Below, piece after piece: positions 8,938 to 17,956 of a stretch of DNA of 64,000 bases. The translations under genes were made by a program, and so were the position numbers. The stretch's first letter is position 1. Each line of letters opens with the position of its first letter. The DNA is from JACCZX01 sp963786295 (GTDB lineage: Bacteria; Pseudomonadota; Gammaproteobacteria; Burkholderiales; Burkholderiaceae_F): assembly GCA_963786295.1 (NCBI GenBank), contig CAWAYV010000034.1, positions 1 to 64,000 on the forward strand, written 5' to 3'. Under the pieces are notes generated by a model. The model ran no database searches. It was not told the origin of the DNA and saw only the letters and a program-made list of their open reading frames with translations.

Positions 8938-10293
8938 GCGGTCGCGCGTAGCGGACTGAGTCGCTCTCTTGCTCCTGCGCTGCTGCGCGCTGGCCGGACT
9001 CGCGGCTGTTTGCCGACGATTGTCGGCTCTCGTCGTTCGGTCTGCTGCTGGGTCCGGTCATCGCCTTTCAGTCGCGGTGGTTGGGCTCGCTGCGTTGCTC
9101 GTGATTCATCTTGTCTATGCGAGCCTGCTTGCAGCGTGGCTCGAGCGTCCCGACCTCGACCGACATACCCGACGGTTGGGGCATCTGGACCGATGTGTTT
9201 GCGCGCTTGTATCGCACGCGCCGCTCGACCGAACAGAACGAGCACCGCTTGCTGGAGAACGAGGAGCGCTTCAGACGCACGATCAGCGCGCTTCCGGAGG
9301 GCATCGTGTTGATCGATGCAACGCTGCAGATCGACTGGTGCAACCCGGTCGCCGAGCAGCACTTGGGTATTTCATTGCGCGCCGATCAGGGTTTGCGTGT
9401 GACGAACCTGGTGCGCGATCCGGAGTTTGTCGGCTACCTGACCTCGGCGCGCTTCGATCAAGCGCTGGTTTTCCAACCGATGTCGCGCCCGGGCCTGGCG
9501 CTCGAAGTGCGTGTCGTCGAGTTCGAGCTTGCACGCTCGATTCTGATCACGCGCGACATCACGCAGCGCGAGCGCGTCGATGCGGTGCGGCGCGATTTCA
9601 TCGCCAACGTGTCGCACGAACTGCGCACACCGCTCACGGTCGTCAATGGCTTTCTGGAAACGCTGATCGACGCGCAGTCGGAAGACGGCGACCACGCGCC
9701 AGCATCATTTGCAGCTGATGCACGAGCAGGCGCAGCGCATGCACCGGCTGGTCGAGGATCTGTTGACGTTATCGCGGCTCGAATCGCGTGAAACGCCGGT
9801 GTCCGACGAAGTCGTCGACGTGCGTCAACTGGTGCGTGAGGTGGCCGATGAAGCGCGCGCGTTATCTCTCGGCCGGCATCAGATCGATGTCGATCTGACG
9901 CCGGGCTTTGTGCGTGGCAGCCGCGAAGAATTGCGCAGCGCCTTTGGCAACATCGTCTCGAACGCGGTGCGTTACACACCCGACGGCGGGATCATTTCGC
10001 TCGCCTGGCGCGAAGACGCGAGCGGCGGCCGCTTCGAAGTGAGCGACACCGGCCTCGGCGTCGCACCCGATCACATTCCACGGTTAACGGAGCGCTTTTA
10101 TCGCGTCGACAAGAGCAGATCGCGCGAAACCGGCGGCACCGGCCTCGGGCTGGCGATCGTCAAACATGTTTTATTGCGGCATGGCGGGCATCTTGATGTG
10201 CAATCTGAAATCGGCCGCGGCAGCACGTTTTCGGCGGTGCTTCCGGTCGAGAGATTGCTCACTCAAGACGATGTCGCGACCGCGACTGCATAG
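8938..10293 (+). CDS. phoR: Phosphate regulon sensor kinase PhoR (several frameshifts)
   Basis: The span encodes a PhoR-type kinase of roughly 450 residues, broken into pieces. Hydrophobic membrane stretches (FGLLLGPVIAFQ and GLAALLVIHLVYASLLAAWL) sit in two different frames before 9165. Then DIPDGWGIWTDVFARLYR, a PAS domain and the H-box FIANVSHELRTPLTVVNG read in a third frame. After an apparent insertion near 9700 the dimerisation and ATPase part follows (FGNIVSNAVRYTPDGG, DTGLGVAPDHIPRL, GGTGLGLAIVKHV). At least four indels are needed, so the exact start cannot be set. PhoR phosphorylates PhoB when phosphate is low. Confidence 0.8.
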
Positions 10294-10332
10294 CGCTTCC
10301 CGCGAAGTGCCGGTGTTACTATTCGCCGCCCT

Positions 10333-10409
10333 CGGGGTGTAGCGCAGTCTGGTAGCGCGCCTGCTTTGGGAGCAGGATGTCGGGAGTTCGAATCTCTCCA
10401 CCCCGACCA
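10333..10409 (+). tRNA. tRNA-Pro (TGG)
   Basis: A 77-nt cloverleaf with acceptor stem CGGGGTG/CACCCCG, anticodon stem CCTGC/GCAGG and loop TTTGGGA (anticodon TGG), T-loop TTCGAAT, and an encoded CCA end. It is first of three clustered tRNA genes. Confidence 0.95.
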
Positions 10410-10440
10410 AACATCTGCTCAGCAAGTGTCAGCACAGGAT

Positions 10441-10517
10441 CTGCCCGTAGCTCAGCTGGATAGAGCACCAGCCTTCTAAGCTGGGGGTCACAGGTTCGAG
10501 TCCTGTCGGGCAGGCCA
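10441..10517 (+). tRNA. tRNA-Arg (TCT)
   Basis: A 77-nt cloverleaf: acceptor stem CTGCCCG/CGGGCAG, D-arm GCTCAGCTGGATAGAGC, anticodon stem CCAGC/GCTGG with loop CTTCTAA (anticodon TCT), T-loop TTCGAGT, discriminator G and encoded CCA. Confidence 0.95.
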
Positions 10518-10526
10518 GTATTTAGT

Positions 10527-10602
10527 GGTGGCTGTAGCTCAACGGTAGAGTCCCGGATTGTGATTCCGGTTGTTGTGGGTTCGAATCCCATCAGCCACCC
10601 CA
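10527..10602 (+). tRNA. tRNA-His (GTG)
   Basis: Acceptor stem GTGGCTG/CAGCCAC, preceded by the extra G-1 (10527) that pairs with discriminator C (10599), diagnostic of tRNA-His. Anticodon stem CCGGA/TCCGG with loop TTGTGAT (anticodon GTG). CCA is encoded. Confidence 0.95.
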
Positions 10603-10866
10603 AAGTCTCGCGGCGGTTCTTGTACCGGGGGCGTACGCCCCGGGTCATCTAGCGGCGGTTCGTTCGGCGTGGGATCGTCGACCGGATCAGGCTGCGGCTC
10701 ATCGTGCGGTGGCACTTCCGGAGGAGAGCGCTCAGGCTCTTCCACCGGTTTGTCTTCATCGGGGTCTTTGTCTCGGAGGCTCTTCGACCGGCGGCTTTGG
10801 TGGGCTGTCGATGTTCGGAGGGACGACCGGAACTTCCTCCGGCGTATGCGGTACGGGCAGAACCAA
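10539..10866 (-). other. Possible proline/glutamate-rich small ORF downstream of rpoN (frameshifted, doubtful)
   Basis: Just after the rpoN stop on the minus strand, a TTG at 10866 with GGAG upstream opens a frame rich in Pro and Glu (LPVPHTPEEVPVVPP). Near 10775 it must shift one base to continue into an equally Pro/Glu-rich stretch (SPPEVPPHDEPQPDPVDDP). That frame has no stop before it runs into the antisense of tRNA-His. The shared composition on both sides of the break suggests one coding sequence, but the end overlapping the tRNA is unnatural. No function is recognised. It could be composition bias only. Confidence 0.25.
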
Positions 10867-10891
10867 CGTTTTCTCCGGCGAGCCGCGCGTT

Positions 10892-12349
10892 TTACGCGCC
10901 GCGCCGGCGCATCTCGTAGGCGGGGACTCGCATCATCTGTCGGTACTTCGTAACGGTGCGCCGCGCCACCTGCAAGCCCTGTCGCGCGAGCAGCCGCGCG
11001 ATGCTCGCATCAGACAAAGGCTCCTGCGGATTCTCTTCATGAATCATGTCCTTGATTGCGCCGCGTATCGCGGTCGCCGAACACTTTCCACCGCTGCTCG
11101 TCGCCAACGCGCGCGAGAAAAAATACTTCAACTCGAACACGCCGAGCGGAGTGGCCATGTACTTGTTGTTCGTAACCCGCGATACAGTGGACTCGTGCAA
11201 TCCGAGTTCGTCGGCAATCTCGCGTAGACCGAGGGGCTTCATTGCGAGCTCACCGTAATCCAGGAAGTGCCGCTGACGCTGCACGATTGCCTGTGCGACG
11301 CGCAAGATGGTTGCGAAACGCTGCTCGACGTTACGCACCGTCCAGCGGGCCTCCTGCAGCTGCGCGGCGAGATCGGAGTGACGTGCGTCACGATGGCTTT
11401 GAAACAGATCTGCGTACATCCGGTTCAACCGCACCTTGGGCACGACCGACGGATTGAGCGTTACCGTCCAGTTACCACGAATCTTGCGCACCACGACGTC
11501 GGGCGTAACAAAGCGCGTGTTCGCCGCACCGAAGCGCCAACCCGGCCTCGGCTGCAAACGCCGAATGCAATCGGCTGCCTGCGAAACCGCGTGCTCGGAC
11601 ACGCCGAGCGAGCGCGCAAGCCCCGGTACATCGCGCATCGCAAGCCGGTCCAAGTGCTCGATCACGATCCGTTGCGCAAGACGGCACACAGCCGCTCTCT
11701 CAGGGTCATCGTCTTCGCGCAGTTGCAGCAACAGGCACTCACGCAGATCGCGCGCGCCGACGCCGGCAGGCTCAAGTGACTGCACGAGTTTGAGCGCGAT
11801 CGCCATTTCGTCGTCATCCGGGACCGGCTCGAGCCCGGATAGCGCTTTCAGTTCCTCGAGCTCGATGCGCACAAAACCGTCGTCATCCATGCCGTGGATG
11901 ATCGTCGCCATCAGCGCCCGATCGCGCGCCGATAAAGCGAGGCATTTTGACTGTGCAAGCAGATGATCGCGCAGCGATTGATCAGCGGGCGTGATGTCGG
12001 AAAAATCGAAGTCGTGCTCAGCGCCGTTACTGCGCCGAGCGGTTCCATACTGCGCCCAGCCATCACCACCTTCCCACGCGTTCTCGATGGGCGCTTCGGC
12101 TGCACCTTCCGCGCTCGTAGCAGTCGCTGGCGCACCGACCGGCGGGGTTGGCTCGGCGTTCGTTTCAGCCGCAGCAACCGTTTCTGCCTCGGCCTCGTCG
12201 GGCTCCAAAAAAGGGTTGTTGCCCATCGCCTGATTGACTTCCAGCGCGAAGTCGAGCGATGAAAGCTGCAATAGCCGCACGGCTTGCTGCAGCCGCGGCG
12301 TCAACGTCTGATGTTGGCGCTGCTCATGTCGAATAACCGGTGCGGTCAT
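10892..12349 (-). CDS. rpoN: RNA polymerase sigma-54 factor (RpoN), possibly a second paralogue
   Basis: The 485-residue protein starts MTAPVIRHEQRQHQTLTPRL; the ATG at 12349 was chosen because the preceding residues are not RpoN-like. Region I has the Gln/Leu-rich activator-contact helix (TLTPRLQQAVRLLQLSSLDF), and an acidic Ala-rich region II follows. The core-binding region and HTH (LGLHESTVSRVTNNKYM) come next, then the RpoN box ARRTVTKYRQM, which differs slightly from ARRTVAKYRE. It directs transcription from -24/-12 promoters with AAA+ activators. Most betaproteobacterial rpoN genes sit in lptB-rpoN-hpf; here the neighbours are tRNAs, so this may be an extra copy. Sigma-54-type promoters are dense in the next 20 kb. 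Confidence 0.93.
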   Translation of the reverse strand: MTAPVIRHEQRQHQTLTPRLQQAVRLLQLSSLDFALEVNQAMGNNPFLEPDEAEAETVAAAETNAEPTPPVGAPATATSAEGAAEAPIENAWEGGDGWAQYGTARRSNGAEHDFDFSDITPADQSLRDHLLAQSKCLALSARDRALMATIIHGMDDDGFVRIELEELKALSGLEPVPDDDEMAIALKLVQSLEPAGVGARDLRECLLLQLREDDDPERAAVCRLAQRIVIEHLDRLAMRDVPGLARSLGVSEHAVSQAADCIRRLQPRPGWRFGAANTRFVTPDVVVRKIRGNWTVTLNPSVVPKVRLNRMYADLFQSHRDARHSDLAAQLQEARWTVRNVEQRFATILRVAQAIVQRQRHFLDYGELAMKPLGLREIADELGLHESTVSRVTNNKYMATPLGVFELKYFFSRALATSSGGKCSATAIRGAIKDMIHEENPQEPLSDASIARLLARQGLQVARRTVTKYRQMMRVPAYEMRRRGA

Positions 12350-12623
12350 TTTCAAGAAAAGCCTTTCGCAATCGTTGTACAGGCAGCCGGCAGCGGGAAA
12401 GCACAACCGGCGACCATGAATGCATACGGGCGGGCGGGGTTGGCGTTCTACGTTGTTGGGGGTCCTCGGCGATCGTCGAGTAATTGATTACCAAGCAAAG
12501 TGCGTGCCGACCCAAACACGCTTGTAAAACAATCGCCAGCGCGCTGGACCGCGCACTTTCTACATTTTCTTGGGAAGGCGATGCTCGCAACAGCAGTGCG
12601 CTCAGATCGCCCTCAGAGGTTAC

Positions 12624-12911
12624 TCAACCATCGGGCGTGCGAGTCAAACCCTGTGCGGTTTGATGGCGGCGGTCGGTATCTTCCTTTCCGCTTTCGGCGT
12701 CATCGTGCGCTTGTTCGATCACCTCGCGCGGAGCGTTCGAGGGTTGAACTGCAGTTTCGTCGCGGTCATTTGGCTGCAGCTGCGGATCGTGCGTGCTTGT
12801 TGACTGCTGATCACCCGATGGCGAGCGGCGGCCACCTGACGGCGCCGCCCCCGCCGAGAACTTCTTGCCAGGACGCGGCGGCCACCGCAAACGATCACCC
12901 TTTATCGGCAT
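12624..12911 (-). CDS. Small hydrophilic protein of unknown function
   Basis: The 95-residue product starts MPIKGDRLRWPPRPGKKF and is strongly hydrophilic. It has a basic N-terminus and a Gln/Asp/Arg-rich C-terminal half (REVIEQAHDDAESGKEDTDRR) with no membrane segment. The start is supported by AAGGGAG five bases upstream, and a sigma-54-like promoter (12944-12957) would give a leader of about 20 nt. I do not recognise the family. It is divergent from the BON lipoprotein gene at 13181, whose own sigma-54-like element lies 150 bp away. Confidence 0.5.
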   Translation of the reverse strand: MPIKGDRLRWPPRPGKKFSAGAAPSGGRRSPSGDQQSTSTHDPQLQPNDRDETAVQPSNAPREVIEQAHDDAESGKEDTDRRHQTAQGLTRTPDG

Positions 12912-12943
12912 CGCGACTCCCTTGTTTGGTGTGACCGTTTCGA

Positions 12944-12957
12944 GCAGTTAGCGTGCC
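12944..12957 (-). promoter_or_regulatory. Sigma-54-type promoter for the 12624-12911 gene
   Basis: Minus strand GGCACGCTAACTGC: the -24 GGCAC is intact, the -12 reads CTGC instead of TTGC, and GG to GC spacing is correct. The predicted start near 12932 leaves about 20 nt before the ATG. Confidence 0.5.
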
Positions 12958-13104
12958 GGCGCGTTCCAAGTCGTCTTTGCGATCGGACTGCGCCACATGC
13001 GATAGTCGCCGCCCGCTATGGGGTTCGCTGCAGTCGTTCGCCGCGCCGATAGGCAGGGCAGCACGCGCCGTGGGGCACCGCCGCTAATCGGCACGCGCGT
13101 TTTT

Positions 13105-13119
13105 GGGCACGCCCGTTGC
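13105..13119 (+). promoter_or_regulatory. Sigma-54-type promoter for the BON lipoprotein gene
   Basis: GGGCACGCCCGTTGC matches TGGCAC-N5-TTGC at every fixed position except the first T. The predicted start near 13131 gives a 50-nt leader with AGAGGAAAC ahead of ATG 13181. It forms a divergent pair with the minus-strand site at 12944-12957. Confidence 0.65.
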
Positions 13120-13180
13120 CGCGTGATGGGTGCGTGGGGGTGAAAGCCGCGCGTGTTGTTCACAAACTACAGAGGAAACA

Positions 13181-13495
13181 ATGAAGAACATACTAGTTGC
13201 CGCCATGGTGGCTCTCGCGGCCGTCTACAGCTCCGGATGCTCTGTGGCCAGTGGCCAGAGATCGGTGGGTGATGTGGTTGATGACTCGACTATTACAACG
13301 CGCGTCAAATCACGCTTCGTCGAAGACAAAATCGTGGCCGCCAATCGCATTCACGTCGAAACACTAAAAGGTGTAGTGCAGTTGTCCGGCTTCGCGATCA
13401 GTGATGCGGAGCGGGATCGTGCCGCGCAAATTGCCGCCGCGGTTCCTGGCGTAAAACAGGTCCAGAACGCGATCTCGGTCAAGCCGGCGGGCTAG
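13181..13495 (+). CDS. BON-domain lipoprotein
   Basis: The 104-residue protein starts at ATG 13181 (AGAGGAAAC just upstream). It has a lipoprotein signal ending in YSSGC, then one BON domain (DDSTITTRVKSRFVEDKIVAANRIHVET, GVVQLSGFAISDAERDRAAQIAAAVPGVKQVQNAI). BON domains bind phospholipid or membrane surfaces, as in OsmY and DolP. It should be anchored in the envelope with a stress-protective role; the role is inference. It is preceded by a sigma-54-type promoter and followed by an intrinsic terminator, so it is monocistronic. Confidence 0.88.
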   Translation: MKNILVAAMVALAAVYSSGCSVASGQRSVGDVVDDSTITTRVKSRFVEDKIVAANRIHVETLKGVVQLSGFAISDAERDRAAQIAAAVPGVKQVQNAISVKPAG

Positions 13496-13504
13496 GGTAA
13501 GGAT

Positions 13505-13530
13505 GGGCCCGATCATCGGGCCTGTTCTTT
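13505..13530 (+). terminator. Intrinsic terminator after the BON lipoprotein gene
   Basis: Stem GGCCCGA/TCGGGCC (13506-13512 with 13516-13522) with a 3-nt loop, followed by TGTTCTTT. Confidence 0.75.
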
Positions 13531-13638
13531 CCAGGCCTGGCCTGGAGTTTCAGAGCGATTTCACTCACGTAATCGCGTGTCCCATGCGCTTGCCATGTGC
13601 GTCTAATGCGCGCATGAAATGTCAAAATAGAGAACACT

Positions 13639-15007
13639 GTGCCGCACGCCCTTATCGTTGACGACGACACCGACACCCGCGATTTCCTGTCGGAGGTTGC
13701 GCGTGCAGAAGGCTTTAGCGTGGCTGCTGCGGACACGCTGCGATCGGCTCGTGCGCAACTAACGCGACGGCACCCTGACGTGCTGTTGGCCGACTTGCAG
13801 TTGCCGGACGGCAACGGGATGGAGTTAATCGGCGATCTGGATCGCGCAATCGAAACCGAGATCATCGTGGTGACCGGCCATGCTTCGGTCGGCACTGCAG
13901 TTGATGCGCTGCGGGCCGGCGCCACCGATTACCTGACCAAGCCGATCGAGGTCGAGCGGCTTGCCAATATCTTTCGGCGTCAGCCGCGAACGGTGGATTT
14001 GAAACACGAGATCGGTGAGCTCAGGGATGAGTTGCGTAAGGTAGGACGCTTTGGCCACCTTCTGGGATCGTCGCCGCCGATGCAGGCGCTGTACGACAAG
14101 ATAGCGCGGGTGGCACCAACCTCCGCCACCGTGTTGTTGATCGGCGAAAACGGCACCGGCAAAGAACTTGCGGCGCGCACGATTCACGACCTGTCGAAAC
14201 GCAAGCGCGCGCCGTTTTTGGCGATCAATTGCGGCGCGATGTCTCCGCAATCCATTGAAAGCGAGCTGTTCGGCCACGAAGAGGGCAGCTTCGCCGGAGC
14301 CGACCAGCAACATAAGGGGTTCTTTGAGCGCGCCAGGTGGCGGCACGATCTTGCTCGATGAAATCACGGAGATGTCGTTCGCGTTGCAGGTCAAGCTGCT
14401 GCGCGTGCTCGAAACCGGAACGTTCGTCAGAGTCGGCAGTACGCAACCGATCGCGACTGACGTGCGTGTCCTCGCAGCCACGAACAGGCAACCGGGTAAA
14501 GCGGTGGTCGAGGGCAAGTTCCGCGAGGACCTGTATCACCGGCTTAATGTGTTTCCGGTTCACGTGCCGCCTCTGCGCGATCGCGGCACCGATTTGGAGA
14601 TGTTGGCCGAGCATTTTCTGAATGAGCTCAACGCGACCGAACAGTCTGCAAAACGCTTTGGCGCATCGGCGACGGCGTCGCTGTACCAGCATACGTGGCC
14701 GGGCAACGTGCGCGAACTGAAAAATTACGTGCAGCGCGCTTACCTGCTGGCCGACGCCGTGATAGACAACGATGCGCAATCGGAGGCGGCGCCGGCGAGT
14801 GCCGATGAAGACGAAGAGATAACGGTAAGAATCGGCACGCCGCTCGATGAGATCGAGGAGCGTGTAACGATGGCCACGCTGGCGCGGTGTGGCCACGTCA
14901 AGAAACGGGCTGCCGAGATTCTCGGCATCAGCTTGAAGACGCTTTACAACCGGCTCGAAGGCTATTCCCAGCGCTCGGACGTGAAAGGAGACGCCGAAAC
15001 AGTTTGA
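13639..15007 (+). CDS. Orphan sigma-54-type response regulator with a GSFAGA loop (one frameshift)
   Basis: Conceptual 455 residues. The receiver begins HALIVDDDTDTRDFL, with phospho-Asp in LLADLQLPDG and the lysine in YLTKPIEV. The AAA+ domain (Walker A GENGTGKE) and a C-terminal Fis HTH (AAEILGISLKTLYNRLEGY) follow. An extra A near 14332 breaks the frame inside FFERA/GGGTILLDE. The start is GTG 13639. The sigma-54 contact loop reads GSFAGA, where the usual Thr of GAFTGA is Ala; in PspF the corresponding Thr-to-Ala change disables sigma-54 activation. No kinase gene is adjacent. It is closely related in architecture to the regulator at 29148. Confidence 0.82.
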
Positions 15008-15066
15008 GGCAGAGCCGTGCATTACTATCCCCGCATAGTTCTCCGCACCCGCTCTCACCTCTGACG

Positions 15067-16332
15067 ATGGCAGTTTCGCCCGGCGCAGTGACCGAGCGGC
15101 CGCGTGCGCCGCTCGCCGTCAAAGTCCTCGCATTCGTTGCGCTGATTTTCCTGTTAGAGCGAGCACGCGAGGTCGTGTTGCCGGTGGCGATCGCAATCAT
15201 CCTGACGTTTCTGCTTGCGCCCCTGGTTCGCATGCTGCGCAACCGCGGCGTCAACGAAGCGCTTGGCGCTGCGATAGTCGTCTTCGGGTTGCTTTTCACG
15301 CTTGGGTTTCTGGGCAGCCGACTCGTTGCGCCGGCCACCGAATGGGTTGCGCGCGCCCCGAGGTCGGTGCAGCAACTGATCGATTCCTATGAGCGGTTGC
15401 GCAAATCGATCCCGTTCATGGCTCCGCCTGAAGTCGCGCTCAGACCCACGGTCACCGTCAAGGGCCGGCCGGCGGCAGAAATAGTCCCCGCGCCAGCACC
15501 GCCGACATCTGATCCGTTTAAAGACAAGATCACTATCGAGGGTATTGCGCTCACCGGATCCTTGATCAGGCAGGCCACCTGGCTATTGGTATCGACTGTC
15601 GCGACGATCATTTTGCTGTTCTTTTTTCTCGCCTCGGAACGTTGGTTGATGGCGCGCACCGTCGAGGCGATTCCGAAGCGCCGCGCGCGCGTTGCCTTGC
15701 TGGGAGGCTTTCGCGCGGCGCAGCGCGACATTGCCCGCTACCTTGGCACGCAGGCGATGATCAATGCTGGCGTCGGCGTTGCAACCACCTTGGCGCTGAC
15801 GGCGATCGGATTCCCAAGCCCGATTCTGTGGGGCGTCGTCATTGCAGTGCTCGGTTTCATTCCGTATTTGGGCCCGTTGGTTTCTGTCGCACTGCTGCTG
15901 CTCGCTGGCACGATCACCTACACGACGTTCGGCGAAATCATTGCGCCTGCCGTCGCGTACGCCCTCATCAACGTGATCGAGAGCAACTTCATCGCACCGT
16001 GGATCGTCGGCCGCCGCCTCGAGATGAGCCCGCTGTTTGTTTTTCTGGCGGTCATGGTCTGTGCATGGATGTGGGGTATAGCGGGCGCGTTCCTGGCAGT
16101 TCCGCTGCTGGTCATTATTCGCAGCGCAGCTCGGCGCTCGAAAAACCTACGGCTCTGGTGTGTCTACCTGGACCGCGGCAGGCCGGAGCTTCCGACCATG
16201 CGTTCATTGCTTGGAATAGGCTTGCGCCGCCGACGCCGGCGCGCGTCCGAAGCGTCAGCACCAAGCGGCCAGGCGGACACTGCGCCGCAGGGACGCGCGA
16301 GCGGAAGAAAGGCGTTCCTCCGCCGAGCCTGA
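15067..16332 (+). CDS. AI-2E family (PerM-like) membrane transporter
   Basis: The 421-residue protein has N-terminal paired helices (VKVLAFVALIFLLERAREVV and VALAIILTFLLAPLV-like), a long extramembrane segment around residues 115-170, and C-terminal helices. The latter contain FPSPILWGVVIAVLGFIPYLGP and LGP-type motifs diagnostic of the AI-2E transporter (UPF0118) family. The C-terminus is Arg-rich and cytoplasmic. ATG 15067 was chosen as the first start giving the conserved N-terminus; no strong ribosome site is visible. Members export small molecules or exchange ions; the substrate here is unknown. It follows the GSFAGA regulator by 59 bp. Confidence 0.85.
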   Translation: MAVSPGAVTERPRAPLAVKVLAFVALIFLLERAREVVLPVAIAIILTFLLAPLVRMLRNRGVNEALGAAIVVFGLLFTLGFLGSRLVAPATEWVARAPRSVQQLIDSYERLRKSIPFMAPPEVALRPTVTVKGRPAAEIVPAPAPPTSDPFKDKITIEGIALTGSLIRQATWLLVSTVATIILLFFFLASERWLMARTVEAIPKRRARVALLGGFRAAQRDIARYLGTQAMINAGVGVATTLALTAIGFPSPILWGVVIAVLGFIPYLGPLVSVALLLLAGTITYTTFGEIIAPAVAYALINVIESNFIAPWIVGRRLEMSPLFVFLAVMVCAWMWGIAGAFLAVPLLVIIRSAARRSKNLRLWCVYLDRGRPELPTMRSLLGIGLRRRRRRASEASAPSGQADTAPQGRASGRKAFLRRA

Positions 16333-16450
16333 CCCTGACGACTCCGAATCTCGCGAACAGCAACATCCACCCACTCCCCGTTATCGGATTGACACACTTG
16401 CGCGAGTAGAATTCGCACGCGGTCGGTAGCCCGCCCACCGCGACATTGCT

Positions 16451-16466
16451 GGGCACGACAGTTGCT
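16451..16466 (+). promoter_or_regulatory. Sigma-54-type promoter for the 56-residue ORF
   Basis: GGGCACGACAGTTGCT matches TGGCAC-N5-TTGC[A/T] except for the first base. The predicted start near 16477 leaves 32 nt before ATG 16509, with GGGAG at 16496-16500. Confidence 0.6.
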
Positions 16467-16508
16467 CGACTGTGCGGAATACAAGAACGATCGACGGGAG
16501 ATACCTCT

Positions 16509-16679
16509 ATGGATCCGCTTCCTCACGGCCTTCCTTTTTCACTCGTACCTTTGACCGACAAGGTGAGCCGCGAGCCAACCGATCATCCGGACCGTATCCC
16601 AGTCGATCGCCGGGCCGATCCGATCACGCGCCGCCTTCGCGTCTTGGTCCGTCGCAGTTTGAACGAGCGGCCGAACTGA
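16509..16679 (+). CDS. 56-residue basic small protein, unknown function
   Basis: The product starts MDPLPHGLPFSLVPLTDK and ends Arg-rich (RRLRVLVRRSLNERPN). It has no signal peptide or membrane segment. Support comes from a ribosome site (GGGAG, 8 bases upstream) and a well-placed sigma-54-type promoter. I do not recognise the family. The gap from the transporter stop (16332) to here contains only that promoter; after it, 16680-16802 holds a second candidate sigma-54 element. Confidence 0.5.
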   Translation: MDPLPHGLPFSLVPLTDKVSREPTDHPDRIPVDRRADPITRRLRVLVRRSLNERPN

Positions 16680-16771
16680 GCGAGCAGGAGTCAGTTAACG
16701 ATTACACCTTGAGGCTCTGACGCGGTCGGACTACCGCGGCGTCTGCCTCGCTCCGCCGACCGGCATGTCGT

Positions 16772-16787
16772 AGGCATCGATGTTGCT
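16772..16787 (+). promoter_or_regulatory. Candidate sigma-54-type promoter upstream of the glycosyltransferase/PAP2 operon
   Basis: AGGCATCGATGTTGCT has GG and GC at the right spacing, with C-to-T at the last base of the -24 block. The predicted start (about 16798) is only 5 nt before the GTG at 16803, which would make a nearly leaderless mRNA, so this is less certain than the others. Confidence 0.35.
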
Positions 16788-16802
16788 TGTGGTCACAGAG
16801 CC

Positions 16803-17956
16803 GTGCGCCTTGCCTACGTTACTGAAACTTACCCGCCAGAAATCAATGGCGTCGCGTTGACCGTCGACCGCTTTGTGCGCGGATTGCGGACGCGCGGCCA
16901 TGCAGTCGACCTGGTAAGGCCACGCCAGCCTCACGAGTCAGAGTGCGAGAGCCGCAGCGAGTGGCGATCTCCCGGCATCCCACTACCCATGTACCGAGAT
17001 TTGCGGATCGGCCTGCCGCTGATTTCGCGGCTCACTAAACGCTGGAGTGTTTCGCGTCCGCAGTTGGTTCACGTCGCGACCGAAGGTCCGCTCGGCTGGG
17101 CCGCTATCCGCGCGGCGCGCACCCTCGGCGTACCGGTCACGTCGGATTTCCGCACGAATTTTGACCAGTACAGCGAACACTATGGCTTCGGCTGGCTGCG
17201 CGGCATCGTCGGAGGCTACCTAAAACACTTTCACAACGCGACGGATCGGACGTTTGTGCCTACTTTGGCCCTAAGCAAAGCGTTGACGCAACAGGGCTTC
17301 GAACGCACCGAGGTGATCGGACGCGGCGTCGACCCGGAAAAATTCTCGCCGCTGCACGCCAGTGAAAAGTTACGCGCCGCTGGCGCGCAGATGAGCGCAC
17401 ACCGGTGTTGCTATACGTCGGCCGCTTGGCGTCCGAGAAAAACGTGCCGCTCGCGTTTCGTGCGTTTGAAGCGGTGCGGGCGCGTGTGCCTGGCGTGCGC
17501 TTCGTCGTGGTAGGCGATGGACCGATGCATAAGAAACTCGCCCGCTCGCATCCCGATGCGATTTTTGCGGGGCCGCAGCGCGGCGCAGCGCTGGCAGAGT
17601 ACTACGCGTCGGCCGACATTTTTCTGTTTCCCAGTCTGACCGAGACTTTTGGCAATGTGACACTCGAAGCGCTTGCTTCCGGATTGCTGGTCGTGGCTTT
17701 TCGCTCCGGCGCGGCCGCTGTGCATATTGACGATTGCACCAGCGGGTTATTGGTCGAACCAGGCGATGAGCAAGGGTTCATTGCCAGTGCGTGTGCGCTG
17801 GCGCATCAATTTCGATGGCTCGGCATGATGCGCTCCGGCGCGCGCCGCGCCGGCGTGGCGGCCAATTGGGATGCGGTGATCAATCGATTCGAGCTCTGTT
17901 TGTCGGACGCAGCACATGCAATCCAAGTACCTATTGCTGGATCGTGCCCTGCGTAA
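16803..17956 (+). CDS. Family 4 glycosyltransferase (one frameshift)
   Basis: Conceptual 384 residues in the GT-B fold. The N-terminal domain starts RLAYVTETYPPEINGVALTV, typical of the lipid mannosyl/sulfoquinovosyl-like GT4 group. The C-terminal nucleotide-sugar domain has LYVGRLASEKNVPL and the E-X7-E region (PSLTETFGNVTLEALASGL). The halves are in different frames, joined near 17380-17395 by an apparent one-base deletion. The start is GTG 16803, where the family's first strand begins; no ribosome site is evident. The end overlaps the next gene by 41 bp. With a PAP2 phosphatase behind it, a lipid-linked glycoconjugate or glycolipid role is likely (inference). Confidence 0.8.

Noticed and set aside
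10319..10648. ORF of 109 residues antisense to the tRNA cluster
   Set aside because: Its text (RTCDPQLRRLVLYPAELRA-like) is the well-known spurious translation of reversed tRNA genes.
12570..12803. 77-residue plus-strand ORF with one hydrophobic helix
   Set aside because: No ribosome site; it overlaps the better supported minus-strand gene at 12624-12911.
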